Shown: positions 9,323-17,912 of the stretch, piece by piece
Layout of the letters: each line of letters opens with the position of its first letter
How positions within the stretch are numbered: position 1 is the first letter of the stretch
Source: Legionella cardiaca
Lineage (GTDB): Bacteria > Pseudomonadota > Gammaproteobacteria > Legionellales > Legionellaceae
Length of the DNA: 64,000 nucleotides
Direction: 5' to 3'
NCBI RefSeq assembly: GCF_029026145.1
Contig: NZ_CP119078.1
Span: 2,355,036 to 2,419,035 of the forward strand
Notes under the pieces: model-generated
Database searches by the model: none
Told to the model about the DNA's origin: nothing
What the model saw: only the letters and a program-made list of their open reading frames with translations
Translations under genes and position numbers: made by a program

Positions 9323-10441
9323 ATGTGGTATGAAAAAATGCTTCATTCTCTACTTATAAAAGTGAAAGTAGAAGAACAAAAAGAAGCTCTAAGGTTTATT
9401 AACGATCTTGCCAGTTTTTTAACAAAATTACATCTAACAGATCAATATCCGGGCGTCCGTTTTTTGGATAATCTTGATAAAATAGTCACCCGAAACATTC
9501 CCATAGATGCTCGTGTTATCGATTGGCTTATCCAAGTTACCATTTTCCCCAACCTTAAAAAAATACCTGTTATCACTTCTTTCAACCATTTAATTCAGAA
9601 AATTGAGAATAAATATGGTAAGGGTTTAGCCAGATTGGTTTTTAGCAGATTGCAAAATAAATGCGAGTATCAGGAAATTTTACCTTTTGAATTGGTCTTA
9701 GGAATCGTGCAAAAAATGCATGAAAAATACGGCCCCAAGGCTAATGCTTCCGTTAGTTTTGTTGACTTCGCCCGTGATTTATTTAGCCTGAGTCTCATCT
9801 ACAGTAAAAATGTCGAAGACAAAGGAATCTTGAATAGTTACTTTTTGCCCTTTTTTGCAACAACTAGCAGACTAAAGATCCTTGGACTACCTCATCCCAC
9901 TTGGCAAGATCTGATTACGAGTGAAATAAAGGGCTTAGAGAAACAGCAATTAAGGCAGCTTGATTTTAGTCTGAAGGTTAATTTCGATTTTATTGCAGAC
10001 CTTGCCTACTATCACAACTCCATTCCTTTAGTAGATGAAATGATTAATTTTTTTAGGCTATCGCGTTGTTGTCATTCTTTTCCCTATATTGTCGAAAAAG
10101 AAGATTATTTTACAAAGTTTGTCTTAAGTTTACAGCGAATCAAATTACAGCTTGAAGTAGAACAATATCCTACTCAGAATTTACATTCCTTTTTTCCCTC
10201 AACACCCATACGCTCAGGAAGACCAGCATCAACACCGAAACCCGCTATGGCTTCTCGAGCTTCTCAAAATGTCCACACAGCTCGACCTCAAACAACTCAA
10301 TATTCTGCGCTTTTTGGGGGTAGCTTTGATTTATTTTCTCAATTACGTTCCGAGTTATCCTATAACAGTAGAGCTCAATCTTCATACTCCGATGAAAAAG
10401 GACAACTTTTAGAGCATGATATTGCCTACATACGTCAATAG
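9323..10441 (+). CDS. Orphan protein, Dot/Icm effector candidate
   Basis: This 372-residue protein is not recognised. It looks soluble and mostly helical, with no signal peptide or membrane span. Residues about 286-330 form a Ser/Thr/Pro/Ala-rich, low-complexity linker (STPIRSGRPASTPKPAMAS). The last 40 residues are polar, with a Glu-containing tail (SDEKGQLLEHDIAY). AAAGGACA precedes the ATG at 9323. It is a single gene behind a PmrA box with two perfect CTTAAT half-sites, and it ends at a bidirectional terminator shared with the convergent 10535-11872 gene. Effector status is an inference; no catalytic motif is seen. Confidence 0.6.
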   Translation: MWYEKMLHSLLIKVKVEEQKEALRFINDLASFLTKLHLTDQYPGVRFLDNLDKIVTRNIPIDARVIDWLIQVTIFPNLKKIPVITSFNHLIQKIENKYGKGLARLVFSRLQNKCEYQEILPFELVLGIVQKMHEKYGPKANASVSFVDFARDLFSLSLIYSKNVEDKGILNSYFLPFFATTSRLKILGLPHPTWQDLITSEIKGLEKQQLRQLDFSLKVNFDFIADLAYYHNSIPLVDEMINFFRLSRCCHSFPYIVEKEDYFTKFVLSLQRIKLQLEVEQYPTQNLHSFFPSTPIRSGRPASTPKPAMASRASQNVHTARPQTTQYSALFGGSFDLFSQLRSELSYNSRAQSSYSDEKGQLLEHDIAYIRQ

Positions 10442-10475
10442 CAGGTTATTAAAGACTCGATGTATTTCAAGTAAT

Positions 10476-10502
10476 AAAAAAGGCCAGAGTTCTGGCCTTT
10501 TT
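10476..10502. terminator. Bidirectional intrinsic terminator between convergent orphans
   Basis: AAAAA-AGGCCAGA-gt-TCTGGCCT-TTTT: an 8-bp GC-rich stem with A-tract and T-tract on either side, so it works in both directions. It lies between the stops at 10441 (plus) and 10535 (minus). Confidence 0.9.
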
Positions 10503-10534
10503 ATATTTATAAAAATCTCATCTTAAAAACTGTA

Positions 10535-11872
10535 TTAAAGACTGCTCTTAGGAGTTTCAACTGTCATCTTTGCTCCTTGCTCAGATTCCTTTCCTGTCTC
10601 TTCAGAGAAAAATGTATGAATATTGGCTCTCTTAGCTACTACTTTACGTTTTATACATGGGACTTCTGAGTAATTAGTTGAATCAGCTTCCAAAGGGCGC
10701 TTACCTGATGGTCTCGCAGCCTTTTTCTCAACTTCCAGGTATTTCACTCTTGAAGCTTCAACATTCTCCAGAGAGGTATAAAGCTCTGATAATTTTTTTA
10801 TAAACTTTTTATTCTTAAATAAAGGAGCAAAGGTTTCCCGATCTTCTTCACGTTGTTCTTTTAGCATTTCGGCATCTTGCCCCGTAAAATCAGCAGGTTG
10901 CTGACTCTTTAGTACGCGATCAAGAAATTGCAGCTTTTCTTGAAGAGGCAAAAACTGCTGAAATTTATTCATATGAGCAAGGAGCACGTTTCGTTGGTCT
11001 CGTTGATTTGTTTTGCTTTTATAAGTAGTATCCTCTGTTTTAAATCTTTTTTCTTCCCTATCGATTTGCCTCAATCCAATGCTTTCCAATTGCCCAAAAA
11101 CGTTCTGAGCTGCTATTTGAAAATTATCATTAGCAGCATTAGCAATGGTTTGTAATGATTTTAAGAGCTTTGTACTAAGATTTAATTCCTGCGTATAGGT
11201 ATTGAAATCTTTTAATATGTCTTTCTCAAATTTATCCAAGGCAGGAAGTAAGATCTCACATTCTGGATGCTCAGCAATTACTTTTCTAAATGCCTGAATT
11301 CTTTCTTTAAATTCCGAGCGGCTTTCTAAAGGTGTTTTTTCGCCAATTAGCCGTTGCAACCAAAGATTAGAGATAACCAACTTCTCGGAAAATGCTGGCG
11401 CTACACGATAAATAAGTTCCAAATCTTCTTTTTTTACAAAATCAGGTAGCGCTGTCAATTCTATGTCTGCTTCTTTTAACTCTCTTTGCAATAAAGTCCA
11501 TTTGTTTAATACCTTATCACCAAAGCGTAATACCAATTTTTCAATTTTATTAGCGCGACGATTATCCTCTCTTAGCTTATCTAATTGATAGTTTTTGAAT
11601 AATTCCTCCAGATAAGCCAACCTATTTTTGTCTGTTATACTTAATTGGTCTTTATCTTTTTTCTCTAGGGCGACCTTTTCATATAACATTGCTTGCTTTT
11701 GTTCGGGGTTTTTATCCAATTCATGAATAGATGGTGGCGTATTCACCACTTTTTTAAACTCTTGAAGTAAATGCTGATATTCTTTTTTAATTTGCTTGGT
11801 TACATTATTATGCTTAGTCTGAAGTTGCTTCATTTGTTGTAAATCAATTGCCCTTTTCATAACATCTCGCAT
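10535..11872 (-). CDS. Coiled-coil orphan with nuclear-localisation-like tail, effector candidate
   Basis: This 445-residue protein is rich in Lys, Glu, Gln and Leu with heptad patterning over most of its length, predicting long helices or coiled coil; no known family is recognised. Near the C-terminus are two basic clusters, KKAARPSGKRP and IKRKVVAKR, spaced like a bipartite eukaryotic nuclear-localisation signal. An acidic/Ser tail (EETGKESEQGAKMTVETP) follows, resembling Dot/Icm secretion signals. The start may be the ATG at 11872 or the ATG at 11860, which has GAGATGTT just upstream. It is transcribed singly from a PmrA-box promoter at 11899-11931. Effector status and nuclear targeting are inferences. 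Confidence 0.6.
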   Translation of the reverse strand: MRDVMKRAIDLQQMKQLQTKHNNVTKQIKKEYQHLLQEFKKVVNTPPSIHELDKNPEQKQAMLYEKVALEKKDKDQLSITDKNRLAYLEELFKNYQLDKLREDNRRANKIEKLVLRFGDKVLNKWTLLQRELKEADIELTALPDFVKKEDLELIYRVAPAFSEKLVISNLWLQRLIGEKTPLESRSEFKERIQAFRKVIAEHPECEILLPALDKFEKDILKDFNTYTQELNLSTKLLKSLQTIANAANDNFQIAAQNVFGQLESIGLRQIDREEKRFKTEDTTYKSKTNQRDQRNVLLAHMNKFQQFLPLQEKLQFLDRVLKSQQPADFTGQDAEMLKEQREEDRETFAPLFKNKKFIKKLSELYTSLENVEASRVKYLEVEKKAARPSGKRPLEADSTNYSEVPCIKRKVVAKRANIHTFFSEETGKESEQGAKMTVETPKSSL

Positions 11873-11898
11873 TAATACCGTATTGGATAGATCTATTG

Positions 11899-11931
11899 AC
11901 TATAGCACTAGTTTATTAAGCCAAAATTACA
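11899..11931 (-). promoter_or_regulatory. PmrA box and -10 for the 11872 gene
   Basis: On the minus strand 11931-11915 reads TGTAATTTTGGCTTAAT, matching 12 of 15 defined PmrA positions with an intact second half-site. TATAGT (11904-11899) follows after exactly 10 bp. Confidence 0.65.
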
Positions 11932-12100
11932 CAATATGTATAATTTGTAAAGTTAGATTTCATTATAGTTAACATAGGAAAAAAACTTTACAGAATTTTA
12001 ACTTTTTAAAATTAAAGTCTGCCTATAGCAGTTTCTTTTATTCCAAATTTAAGATACTATGCCCTACTTGCGCCGATTTGAACTTCAGCTTGCGGGCGCT

Positions 12101-12117
12101 CAATAGTCTTACTATTG
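12101..12117. repeat. Small palindrome in the leader of metN
   Basis: CAATAGT-ctt-ACTATTG, a perfect 7-bp inverted repeat. It lies in the 312-bp gap (11873-12184) between the divergent orphan gene and metN, 68 bp before the metN start. It could be an operator or leader hairpin. No SAM-riboswitch or MetJ-box pattern could be recognised. The rest of the gap holds only the PmrA-type promoter of the divergent gene. Confidence 0.35.
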
Positions 12118-12184
12118 TAAATACGGCTAAAGCGGGTTTTCCTTCCTTCTTTTGCCCCGCATGCTGTCATCTTAGGTTTATATA

Positions 12185-13210
12185 ATGATTGAATTGAATG
12201 GATTAAATAAATCCTATGGAAATACTGTTGCTTTACGGAATGTTAATCTTTTTATCCAAGAAGGTGAGATTTTTGGCATTATTGGCAGAAGTGGTGCAGG
12301 CAAATCCACCTTATTACGAGCTATTAATTTATTAGAGCGTCCTGATAGTGGTGAAGTAATTATTGATAATGAAGATCTTACAGCCCTCTCTGTTGCGGGA
12401 TTGCGTATTGCTCGCCATAAAATGGCAATGATTTTCCAGCATTTTAATCTTTTAAATTCTAAAACTGTCTATGACAACATTGCACTTCCTATGCGCATAC
12501 AAGGCATATCGGAAGTTGCCATTAAAAATAAAATTGAAGAATTATTACCCTTGGTTGAGTTGCAAGATAAAACCAACTTTTACCCACATCAACTTAGTGG
12601 TGGCCAGAAACAACGCGTTGCTATAGCACGTGCACTAAGTTGTTCTCCCAAAATACTACTTTGTGATGAAGCGACCTCTGCCCTTGATCCTGAAACAACC
12701 AATTCCATTCTGGAGTTACTGAAGAAAATTAGTACTCTCTATGGAATAACGATTGTCTTAATCACACATGAAATGGATGTAGTTAAACGAATTTGCCATC
12801 GATTAGCACTTATGGAAGCAGGAGCAATTATTGAAACAACATCTTTAGCCGGTGCATTCAATAACAAAGAAAGTCAAGCCAGAAGCATGTTATATGCGCA
12901 ATTGAGTCCGCAGTTACCCGCATGTCTAAGTAACTCTTTATCAAACGTACCCAATAACAAGCCCCTGTTACGTTTATTCTTCCAAGGAGAAAATGCAACA
13001 GTTCCTTTCATTAGTAAAGCCAGTCGTGAGCTTCATCTGGATATTAATATTTTGTTAGCCAACATTGATCGTTTTGACATGATTACCTGTGGGGTACTAA
13101 TTGTTGAACTAGTGGCAGATAGCGATTTATTAAATTTATTTATCAAACGCTGTGAAGAGTCTAATTTAACCGTGGAGATTTTAGGGTATGTCACTGACGA
13201 TGCTTTATGA
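12185..13210 (+). CDS. metN: Methionine ABC transporter, ATP-binding subunit
   Basis: This ATPase powers uptake of D/L-methionine through MetI, with substrate delivered by MetQ. Walker A is GRSGAGKST near residue 34, the signature is [15 protein letters not shown], Walker B is [13 protein letters not shown], and the H-loop lies in ITHEMD. At 341 residues it is full length and includes the C-terminal NIL regulatory domain (about residues 260-340), which senses intracellular methionine in MetN. The metI start lies 23 bp before its stop. The order metN-metI-metQ is the standard gammaproteobacterial arrangement. Confidence 0.95.
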   Translation: MIELNGLNKSYGNTVALRNVNLFIQEGEIFGIIGRSGAGKSTLLRAINLLERPDSGEVIIDNEDLTALSVAGLRIARHKMAMIFQHFNLLNSKTVYDNIALPMRIQGISEVAIKNKIEELLPLVELQDKTNFYPHQLSGGQKQRVAIARALSCSPKILLCDEATSALDPETTNSILELLKKISTLYGITIVLITHEMDVVKRICHRLALMEAGAIIETTSLAGAFNNKESQARSMLYAQLSPQLPACLSNSLSNVPNNKPLLRLFFQGENATVPFISKASRELHLDINILLANIDRFDMITCGVLIVELVADSDLLNLFIKRCEESNLTVEILGYVTDDAL

Positions 13211-13835
13211 TTTATTAGTTGCTAGTGGCGAAACTCTCTATATGGTTATCGTCAGTACCCTATTTGCGACTTTACTGGGCTTACCTTTAGGAACGCTTCT
13301 TTTTAGTAGTACAAAAATTAAGCCTCACCCAATGCTGAGTCGTTTTATTTCGGGATTTATCAATTTTAGTCGCTCCATCCCTTTTATTATCTTGTTAGTT
13401 GCATTAATTCCTTTTACACGCCTGATCGTAGGTACCTCCATCGGCATTCATGCAGCTATGGTTCCGCTTACCTTAGGTGCCACACCTTTCTTTGCCCGTC
13501 TGGTTGATAATATTTATCAAGCTCTCCCAAATGGATTAATTGAAACTGGATTTTCTATGGGAGCCAACACTTGGCAAATGATCCGTTTCATTTTGTTGCC
13601 AGAAGCATTCCCTTCCTTAATTCAGGCCATTACGGTTACAGCAATTACCCTAGTAAATTATTCTGCCATGGCCGGCACCGTAGGTGGTGGTGGTTTGGGT
13701 GATTTGGCAATTCGTTATGGTTACCAGCGCTTTAATGTAAGTGTCATGTTAGCAACAGTCATTGTGTTGGTGGTCATTGTACAATTACTACAAATGTGGG
13801 GCGATCGCCTTGCTCGTCATTTTACTCATAATTAA
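13188..13835 (+). CDS. metI: Methionine ABC transporter permease
   Basis: This inner-membrane subunit of the MetNIQ importer has 215 residues and about five membrane spans. The EAA-type cytoplasmic loop that docks on MetN is seen as [23 protein letters not shown] (quoted here only to identify it; about residues 117-139). [12 protein letters not shown] and the Gly-rich [12 protein letters not shown] are typical of MetI. The ATG at 13188 aligns with the E. coli N-terminus and overlaps metN by 23 bp; an ATG at 13200 is the alternative. Confidence 0.93.
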   Translation: MSLTMLYDLLVASGETLYMVIVSTLFATLLGLPLGTLLFSSTKIKPHPMLSRFISGFINFSRSIPFIILLVALIPFTRLIVGTSIGIHAAMVPLTLGATPFFARLVDNIYQALPNGLIETGFSMGANTWQMIRFILLPEAFPSLIQAITVTAITLVNYSAMAGTVGGGGLGDLAIRYGYQRFNVSVMLATVIVLVVIVQLLQMWGDRLARHFTHN

Positions 13836-13867
13836 ACAAGGTAATACAACAAAGGAGATGAGAGTTA

Positions 13868-14647
13868 ATGCGTATTTTCAGTCTGTTAGTTTTAATATTT
13901 AGTTTGGTTGCTTGTAATAAACCTTCTCCGAACACTTTAACAATAGGTACTATTGCAGGACCTGAAACTGACTTAGTCGAAGTAGCTAAAGAGGTCGCTT
14001 TAAAAGAATACGGGCTAGACATAAAAATTGTAGAATTTAATGACTATAATTTGCCCAATGAAGCTTTAGACGATGGCAGTTTAGATGCCAATATTTATCA
14101 GCATCTACCTTATCTGCAGGCAGCAATGAAAGCCCACGGTTATAATCTGGAGGCAATCGGTAAAACTTTCGTATATCCTGCGGGGATTTATTCCAATAAA
14201 TTTAAATCAGTCGCGCAATTACCCAACAATGCAACAATTGCAATACCCAATGATCCCAGTAATGAAGCACGCGCCCTGCTACTCTTGAAAAAAGCAGGTT
14301 TAATCACTCTAAAAAATAATAATACTGCCGTTTCAGTTGCCGATATTGCCACTAATCCTAAGCGTTTAAATATCAAAGAATTGGACGCAGCCCAGTTACC
14401 TAGAGTATTGACAGATGTGGATGCAGCAGTCATTAATACAACATTTGCAATTCCTGCAGGCCTTAGCCCTTCTCGCGATGCCATTTATATTGAAAATAAA
14501 GATTCTCCCTATGCGAATTTAATAGTCATTCGTCGCGATAGCACGAAAAAGCCCCAGCTTGAAGAGTTTGTTAAAGCGATGAACTCACAAGCCGTTAAAA
14601 CCAAGGCGAAAGAGCTTTTTGGTGATGCGGCCATTCCTGCCTGGTAA
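13868..14647 (+). CDS. metQ: Methionine-binding lipoprotein (NlpA family)
   Basis: This periplasmic lipoprotein captures methionine for MetNI. The N-terminus is a lipoprotein signal peptide with lipobox LVAC and Cys16 as the predicted acylation site. The mature part matches the NlpA family: TIGTIAGPETDLVEVAKEVA, a DGSLDANIYQHLPYL hinge segment, and NTTFAIPAGLSPSRDAIYIE, including the family's Asn that contacts methionine. A strong AAAGGAG precedes the ATG at 13868. It follows metI by 32 bp. At 259 residues it is normal length. Confidence 0.94.
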   Translation: MRIFSLLVLIFSLVACNKPSPNTLTIGTIAGPETDLVEVAKEVALKEYGLDIKIVEFNDYNLPNEALDDGSLDANIYQHLPYLQAAMKAHGYNLEAIGKTFVYPAGIYSNKFKSVAQLPNNATIAIPNDPSNEARALLLLKKAGLITLKNNNTAVSVADIATNPKRLNIKELDAAQLPRVLTDVDAAVINTTFAIPAGLSPSRDAIYIENKDSPYANLIVIRRDSTKKPQLEEFVKAMNSQAVKTKAKELFGDAAIPAW

Positions 14648-14659
14648 ACATTCAAAGCA

Positions 14660-14700
14660 TCAAATGCTTAATTATAAGTTAAGCTTTTTGATGCTATACT
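14660..14700 (+). promoter_or_regulatory. PmrA-like box and -10 for the 14731 gene, overlapping a hairpin
   Basis: CTTAATTATAAGTTAAG at 14667-14683 matches 11 of 15 defined PmrA positions, and TATACT lies at 14695-14700, 11 bp downstream. The same stretch is the middle of an imperfect inverted repeat (AGCATCAAA...CTTAA / TTAAG...TTTGATGCT) that might end metQ transcripts. The PmrA call is therefore weaker here than at the other loci. Confidence 0.5.
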
Positions 14701-14730
14701 GAAATCTATTAGGTTTTAGCAGGAATAGTT

Positions 14731-16200
14731 ATGGGCCTCTTTAATCAACCTCTTTTTCGCATGCTTAGCACGACTAAGGAATTAGACAAATACTTTACTC
14801 TTGAAAAACGTAAAGAATTTTACGAAAGATATTTACAAAGCGTTAACCTCAGTAAAGGTTTAACCGGAACGGATGGTTTTGATAAGTATCAAGAAAATCG
14901 TTTGCGCGGTATTGATGATTTTCTTAATCTCACCCAAACTATTCCGGGGAAAGATGCCCAGGGAAAACCCGATTCAAGTAAAGATGTGACTAAACCTATA
15001 CTCACAGGACCTTGGGACAAGTTAAAAGATACCACTAATCCTCACGTTTCAGCAGTTAGAAACCAAATACAAACCGCTCTTGTGGACACGCCCCAACTAA
15101 CGGGTGCTTTAAAGCAGTTTAATGAGGATATTCAAAAAATTAATGCGGCCCTCGCAGAAGTTCCACCAACGATTGACCCGAGAAATCTTCGCGGTATTCT
15201 CCATGTAGCCAAAGCAGACGCTGTGGATGCAATTAAAGCACATCAAGCACAAGCCAAGCAGCAGATTGAAGATTTGTTTACTGACTCATCCTTTACCGAT
15301 GAATTAAAAGCCAGTATGAACTTGACAGATGACACGCAACTGGGACGAGTCAAAAAAGAAATGCTGAGCGCTTTAGATAAATCAAATGCCGAACAACTCA
15401 AACAGTTTGAAGATAGCTTTAATAAAAGTATTAATGATATTCATTCTCTTCATCAAAAAGAAAAAGATCGTATTGCTTTCATTGCTGCAATGCGTCAAAC
15501 CAATGATAAAGAATTTCGGGATGCAATCAACGCCTTAGCCGAGAAGAAAAAAGCAGAACTTAATTTGCCGCCTCAGCCTTTACAATTGAGCCTCCAACCC
15601 GATAAGAATAATATTGATCTCCGCGGTGTTAATGTCGCTGATCTACCCATCTTGAAAACCATTACCGGAAGAAAAATTGATATAGGCGAAGATGGCACCA
15701 TGCATTTACAACTTCCTAAAGGTTTGTCGTTTGAAGGTGCTAAATATTATAATAGTCGTCATCAAAACGTGGATTATGATTTTCAAAGTTTGGCAGAAGC
15801 TTGTAAAGCCTGCGGACATGATGATGTCGTAATTAACGTAGACTATAAAGATGAAAAAGAAGCCGATGAATACGCTCGCCGTATGTACGAAGCTTGTGTT
15901 AATGCCGGTTTTGAACCAAGTAAAATTACCGTTAAAGTTAATGGTGTTGAAAGAAAATTAGAAGAAGTTGCCGATAAGGAAGGTAAGAAAACACCTGGTT
16001 TATTTGATGGCGAACCACACCGTTACGGCCGTGTTAAGGAAGTGGCCAAAGCTATGAAGGCAGAAAGGGAAAAAGAAGCTCAAGAACCTAAAGGTGCGGA
16101 CTTGAACAAATATAAAAAAGAGTTGCAAGATCTGCGTCAACCACCTACTCCTCCTGTAGATCTCACCGATACTAATACACCTCAGCAAACTTTTAGCTAA
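14731..16200 (+). CDS. Large orphan with C-terminal alpha/beta module, effector candidate
   Basis: This 489-residue protein has no recognised family. The N-terminal 290 residues are charged and helical. Residues about 300-410 form a compact mixed alpha/beta segment beginning RKIDIGEDGTMHLQLP and containing ARRMYEACVNAGFEPSKI. This layout (short strand, 'set of residues reviewed per helix', then a second strand ending in VNG) recalls the LPD7-type modules of large polyvalent proteins and modules I associate with other Legionella effectors. That link is from memory, not a search. The tail is Pro/Thr-rich (PPTPPVDLTDTNTPQQTFS). AGGA precedes the ATG. The gene is monocistronic behind a PmrA-like box and ends at a hairpin. 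Confidence 0.55.
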   Translation: MGLFNQPLFRMLSTTKELDKYFTLEKRKEFYERYLQSVNLSKGLTGTDGFDKYQENRLRGIDDFLNLTQTIPGKDAQGKPDSSKDVTKPILTGPWDKLKDTTNPHVSAVRNQIQTALVDTPQLTGALKQFNEDIQKINAALAEVPPTIDPRNLRGILHVAKADAVDAIKAHQAQAKQQIEDLFTDSSFTDELKASMNLTDDTQLGRVKKEMLSALDKSNAEQLKQFEDSFNKSINDIHSLHQKEKDRIAFIAAMRQTNDKEFRDAINALAEKKKAELNLPPQPLQLSLQPDKNNIDLRGVNVADLPILKTITGRKIDIGEDGTMHLQLPKGLSFEGAKYYNSRHQNVDYDFQSLAEACKACGHDDVVINVDYKDEKEADEYARRMYEACVNAGFEPSKITVKVNGVERKLEEVADKEGKKTPGLFDGEPHRYGRVKEVAKAMKAEREKEAQEPKGADLNKYKKELQDLRQPPTPPVDLTDTNTPQQTFS

Positions 16201-16201
16201 C

Positions 16202-16228
16202 AATTCCACTGTTAATAACAGTGGAATT
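16202..16228 (+). terminator. Intrinsic terminator after the 14731 gene
   Basis: AATTCCACTG-ttaataa-CAGTGGAATT, a perfect 10-bp stem immediately after the stop, followed by ctgttatttt. Confidence 0.8.
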
Positions 16229-16354
16229 CTGTTATTTTGAAAGAATTGAAAATCTGCTGACATTTCCCCTTTCTTTTAGGGTAAAAATGTTATTGTTGCA
16301 TAAGCGCAACAATCTTACGTTGTTATGGATTAAACTTTGTATAGGGAGATAGTC

Positions 16355-16525
16355 ATGACCATTCGCCGCTTTGAGGATTTTGAAGCAGAAATTGACGAAC
16401 ACGTTGATAACCAGGAAGTTAGTGAATCCGGATTAAGCACAAAACTGGAAAGACGCCGACGAATTGAAGAGCTTTTTGAAGAAAAACGTCTACGAGAAGA
16501 ATTAGACGAATTTGATTTAATCTAA
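16355..16525 (+). CDS. Small charged protein (56 aa), possibly PA3496-like
   Basis: This short, strongly charged protein (MTIRRFEDFEAEIDE...KLERRRRIEELFEEKRLREELDEFDLI) should start at the ATG at 16355, which follows AGGGAG, rather than an upstream ATG at 16337. The composition and the RRRIEELxEEKxLRExL pattern resemble the small gammaproteobacterial PA3496-type proteins, but the match is from memory. No signal peptide or membrane span is present. It stands alone between a terminator and the convergent rsmJ. Codon use and the good ribosome site support a real gene. Confidence 0.6.
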   Translation: MTIRRFEDFEAEIDEHVDNQEVSESGLSTKLERRRRIEELFEEKRLREELDEFDLI

Positions 16526-16660
16526 TCTAACAAATACTGTTTGCTTTTGGTATAGCAGCCCAACCGTCCAACTGCTTTATTTATAACTACCCCAATATTT
16601 ATACTGAATGCCTGCGAGGAGTTTCAGTAATCTGATATTACTTCCTTCCTATCCAATAAC

Positions 16661-17380
16661 TCATTCAGGAAAATAAATATCAAAACGCACAGTTTTTCCT
16701 GGAATTGTAGTATCAGGGTTTAGAAGAGCAGAAAGACTTTGAGGCCATTTTACAACAACTCGTCTCTGCACTTTTGTTTTGGCAAGTGTCAGGAGATCGA
16801 GCACCTTATCATCTCTTGCAATTAACTGCTGTAATACTTGCATATCCTTTTTCACCAGTGCACTTTTTTGTCGTTCGGGGTGCATGGGATCAATATAAAT
16901 AACGTCAGGATACTCAGAGGGTAATAAATTCTGCAAAAAATCATAAGAATCGATTAAATACAACTTAAGATTCATCAGTTTCTTGGAATGCTCATCGCGA
17001 CAACTTAAGGCATCTGCTAACAACGTGGCCAAAATTGGTTGTCGTTCTAACATAATAACTTCAGCACCAAAACTCGCGAGTACCGCTGCGTCGCGCCCCC
17101 ATCCCGCTGTAGCATCAACAATACGTATACCCTGAGTGGGTTTACAGGCACGCACCAAACCTTGTTTTTTTCCTGCGTCGCGACGCTTTTGCCAAGTTGA
17201 TAGCGTAAAATCTGCATAGAGTGGGGTAAAATCATCAATCTTCAGCACCAATCTATCTGCCTTGACTAGCAGCTGCTGTTTAGCCTGATTATCTATTGGT
17301 AATGTTAAGATTTGAGCAAGCTCTTTTGCACGCTCAAATTGCTCTTCTCCTTCATAGGCAATAGCTATATCGTTAGTCAT
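16661..17380 (-). CDS. rsmJ: 16S rRNA (guanine-1516-N2)-methyltransferase
   Basis: This Rossmann-fold SAM-dependent methyltransferase modifies G1516 of 16S rRNA. At 239 residues it matches RsmJ (YhiQ). The SAM motif is IVDATAGWGRDAAVLASFG (about residues 86-104), with the acidic residue in MLERQP. The family-specific catalytic segment YIDPMHPERQKSALVKKDM is present. It is the last gene of the glyQ-glyS-gmhB-rsmJ unit, and its start overlaps the gmhB stop by eight bases. No clear terminator was found downstream. Confidence 0.92.
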   Translation of the reverse strand: MTNDIAIAYEGEEQFERAKELAQILTLPIDNQAKQQLLVKADRLVLKIDDFTPLYADFTLSTWQKRRDAGKKQGLVRACKPTQGIRIVDATAGWGRDAAVLASFGAEVIMLERQPILATLLADALSCRDEHSKKLMNLKLYLIDSYDFLQNLLPSEYPDVIYIDPMHPERQKSALVKKDMQVLQQLIARDDKVLDLLTLAKTKVQRRVVVKWPQSLSALLNPDTTIPGKTVRFDIYFPE

Positions 17381-17912
17381 TTTTCGATAATAAAAAAGTC
17401 ACGCAGTCCATTAATGAATGAAACACTGGGACATGAGCATAAGCTTGCAGACCTACCCGATCAGTCATAGGTGAAAGAACCACCATTGGTGCGGCTCCAG
17501 CAGCCTCAGCAGCCTGAATATCTGATACCCGGTCACCAACAAAAGGAACGCCTGCTAAAGAGCAATTCAAATGTTCTGCAAGTGCACGCAACATTCCTGG
17601 TTGCGGCTTTCGACATGTACACCCAGCATCAGGCATATGAGTACAATATTCAATCGCTTCGATTTCTCCTCCAGCCGCACGTACGTCGTTCAATAATTTT
17701 CTGTGAATTGCTGCCAGCTCTGTTTCACTATACAAACCACGTGAAACGCCTGATTGATTGGTTGCAACCCCAATGCGATAACCTGCTTTTGTTAGATAGG
17801 CAATAGCTTCAATACTCCCTGGCAAAAAAATAAATTCCTCAACGGATTTAATATAATGCAGGGAATCCTGGTTAATTACGCCATCCCTATCTAACAAGAT
17901 GATCTTATTCAT
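17373..17912 (-). CDS. gmhB: D-glycero-beta-D-manno-heptose 1,7-bisphosphate 7-phosphatase
   Basis: This HAD-superfamily phosphatase makes heptose 1-phosphate for the LPS inner core. The nucleophile motif is LLDRDGVIN (D8 and D10). The zinc-binding loop typical of GmhB is visible as CTHMPDAGCTCRKPQPGM, and motif IV is VGDRVSDIQAAEAAGA. At 179 residues it is standard length. The start overlaps the glyS stop (ATGA) and the end overlaps rsmJ. The glyQS-gmhB linkage is common in gammaproteobacteria. Confidence 0.92.
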   Translation of the reverse strand: MNKIILLDRDGVINQDSLHYIKSVEEFIFLPGSIEAIAYLTKAGYRIGVATNQSGVSRGLYSETELAAIHRKLLNDVRAAGGEIEAIEYCTHMPDAGCTCRKPQPGMLRALAEHLNCSLAGVPFVGDRVSDIQAAEAAGAAPMVVLSPMTDRVGLQAYAHVPVFHSLMDCVTFLLSKND

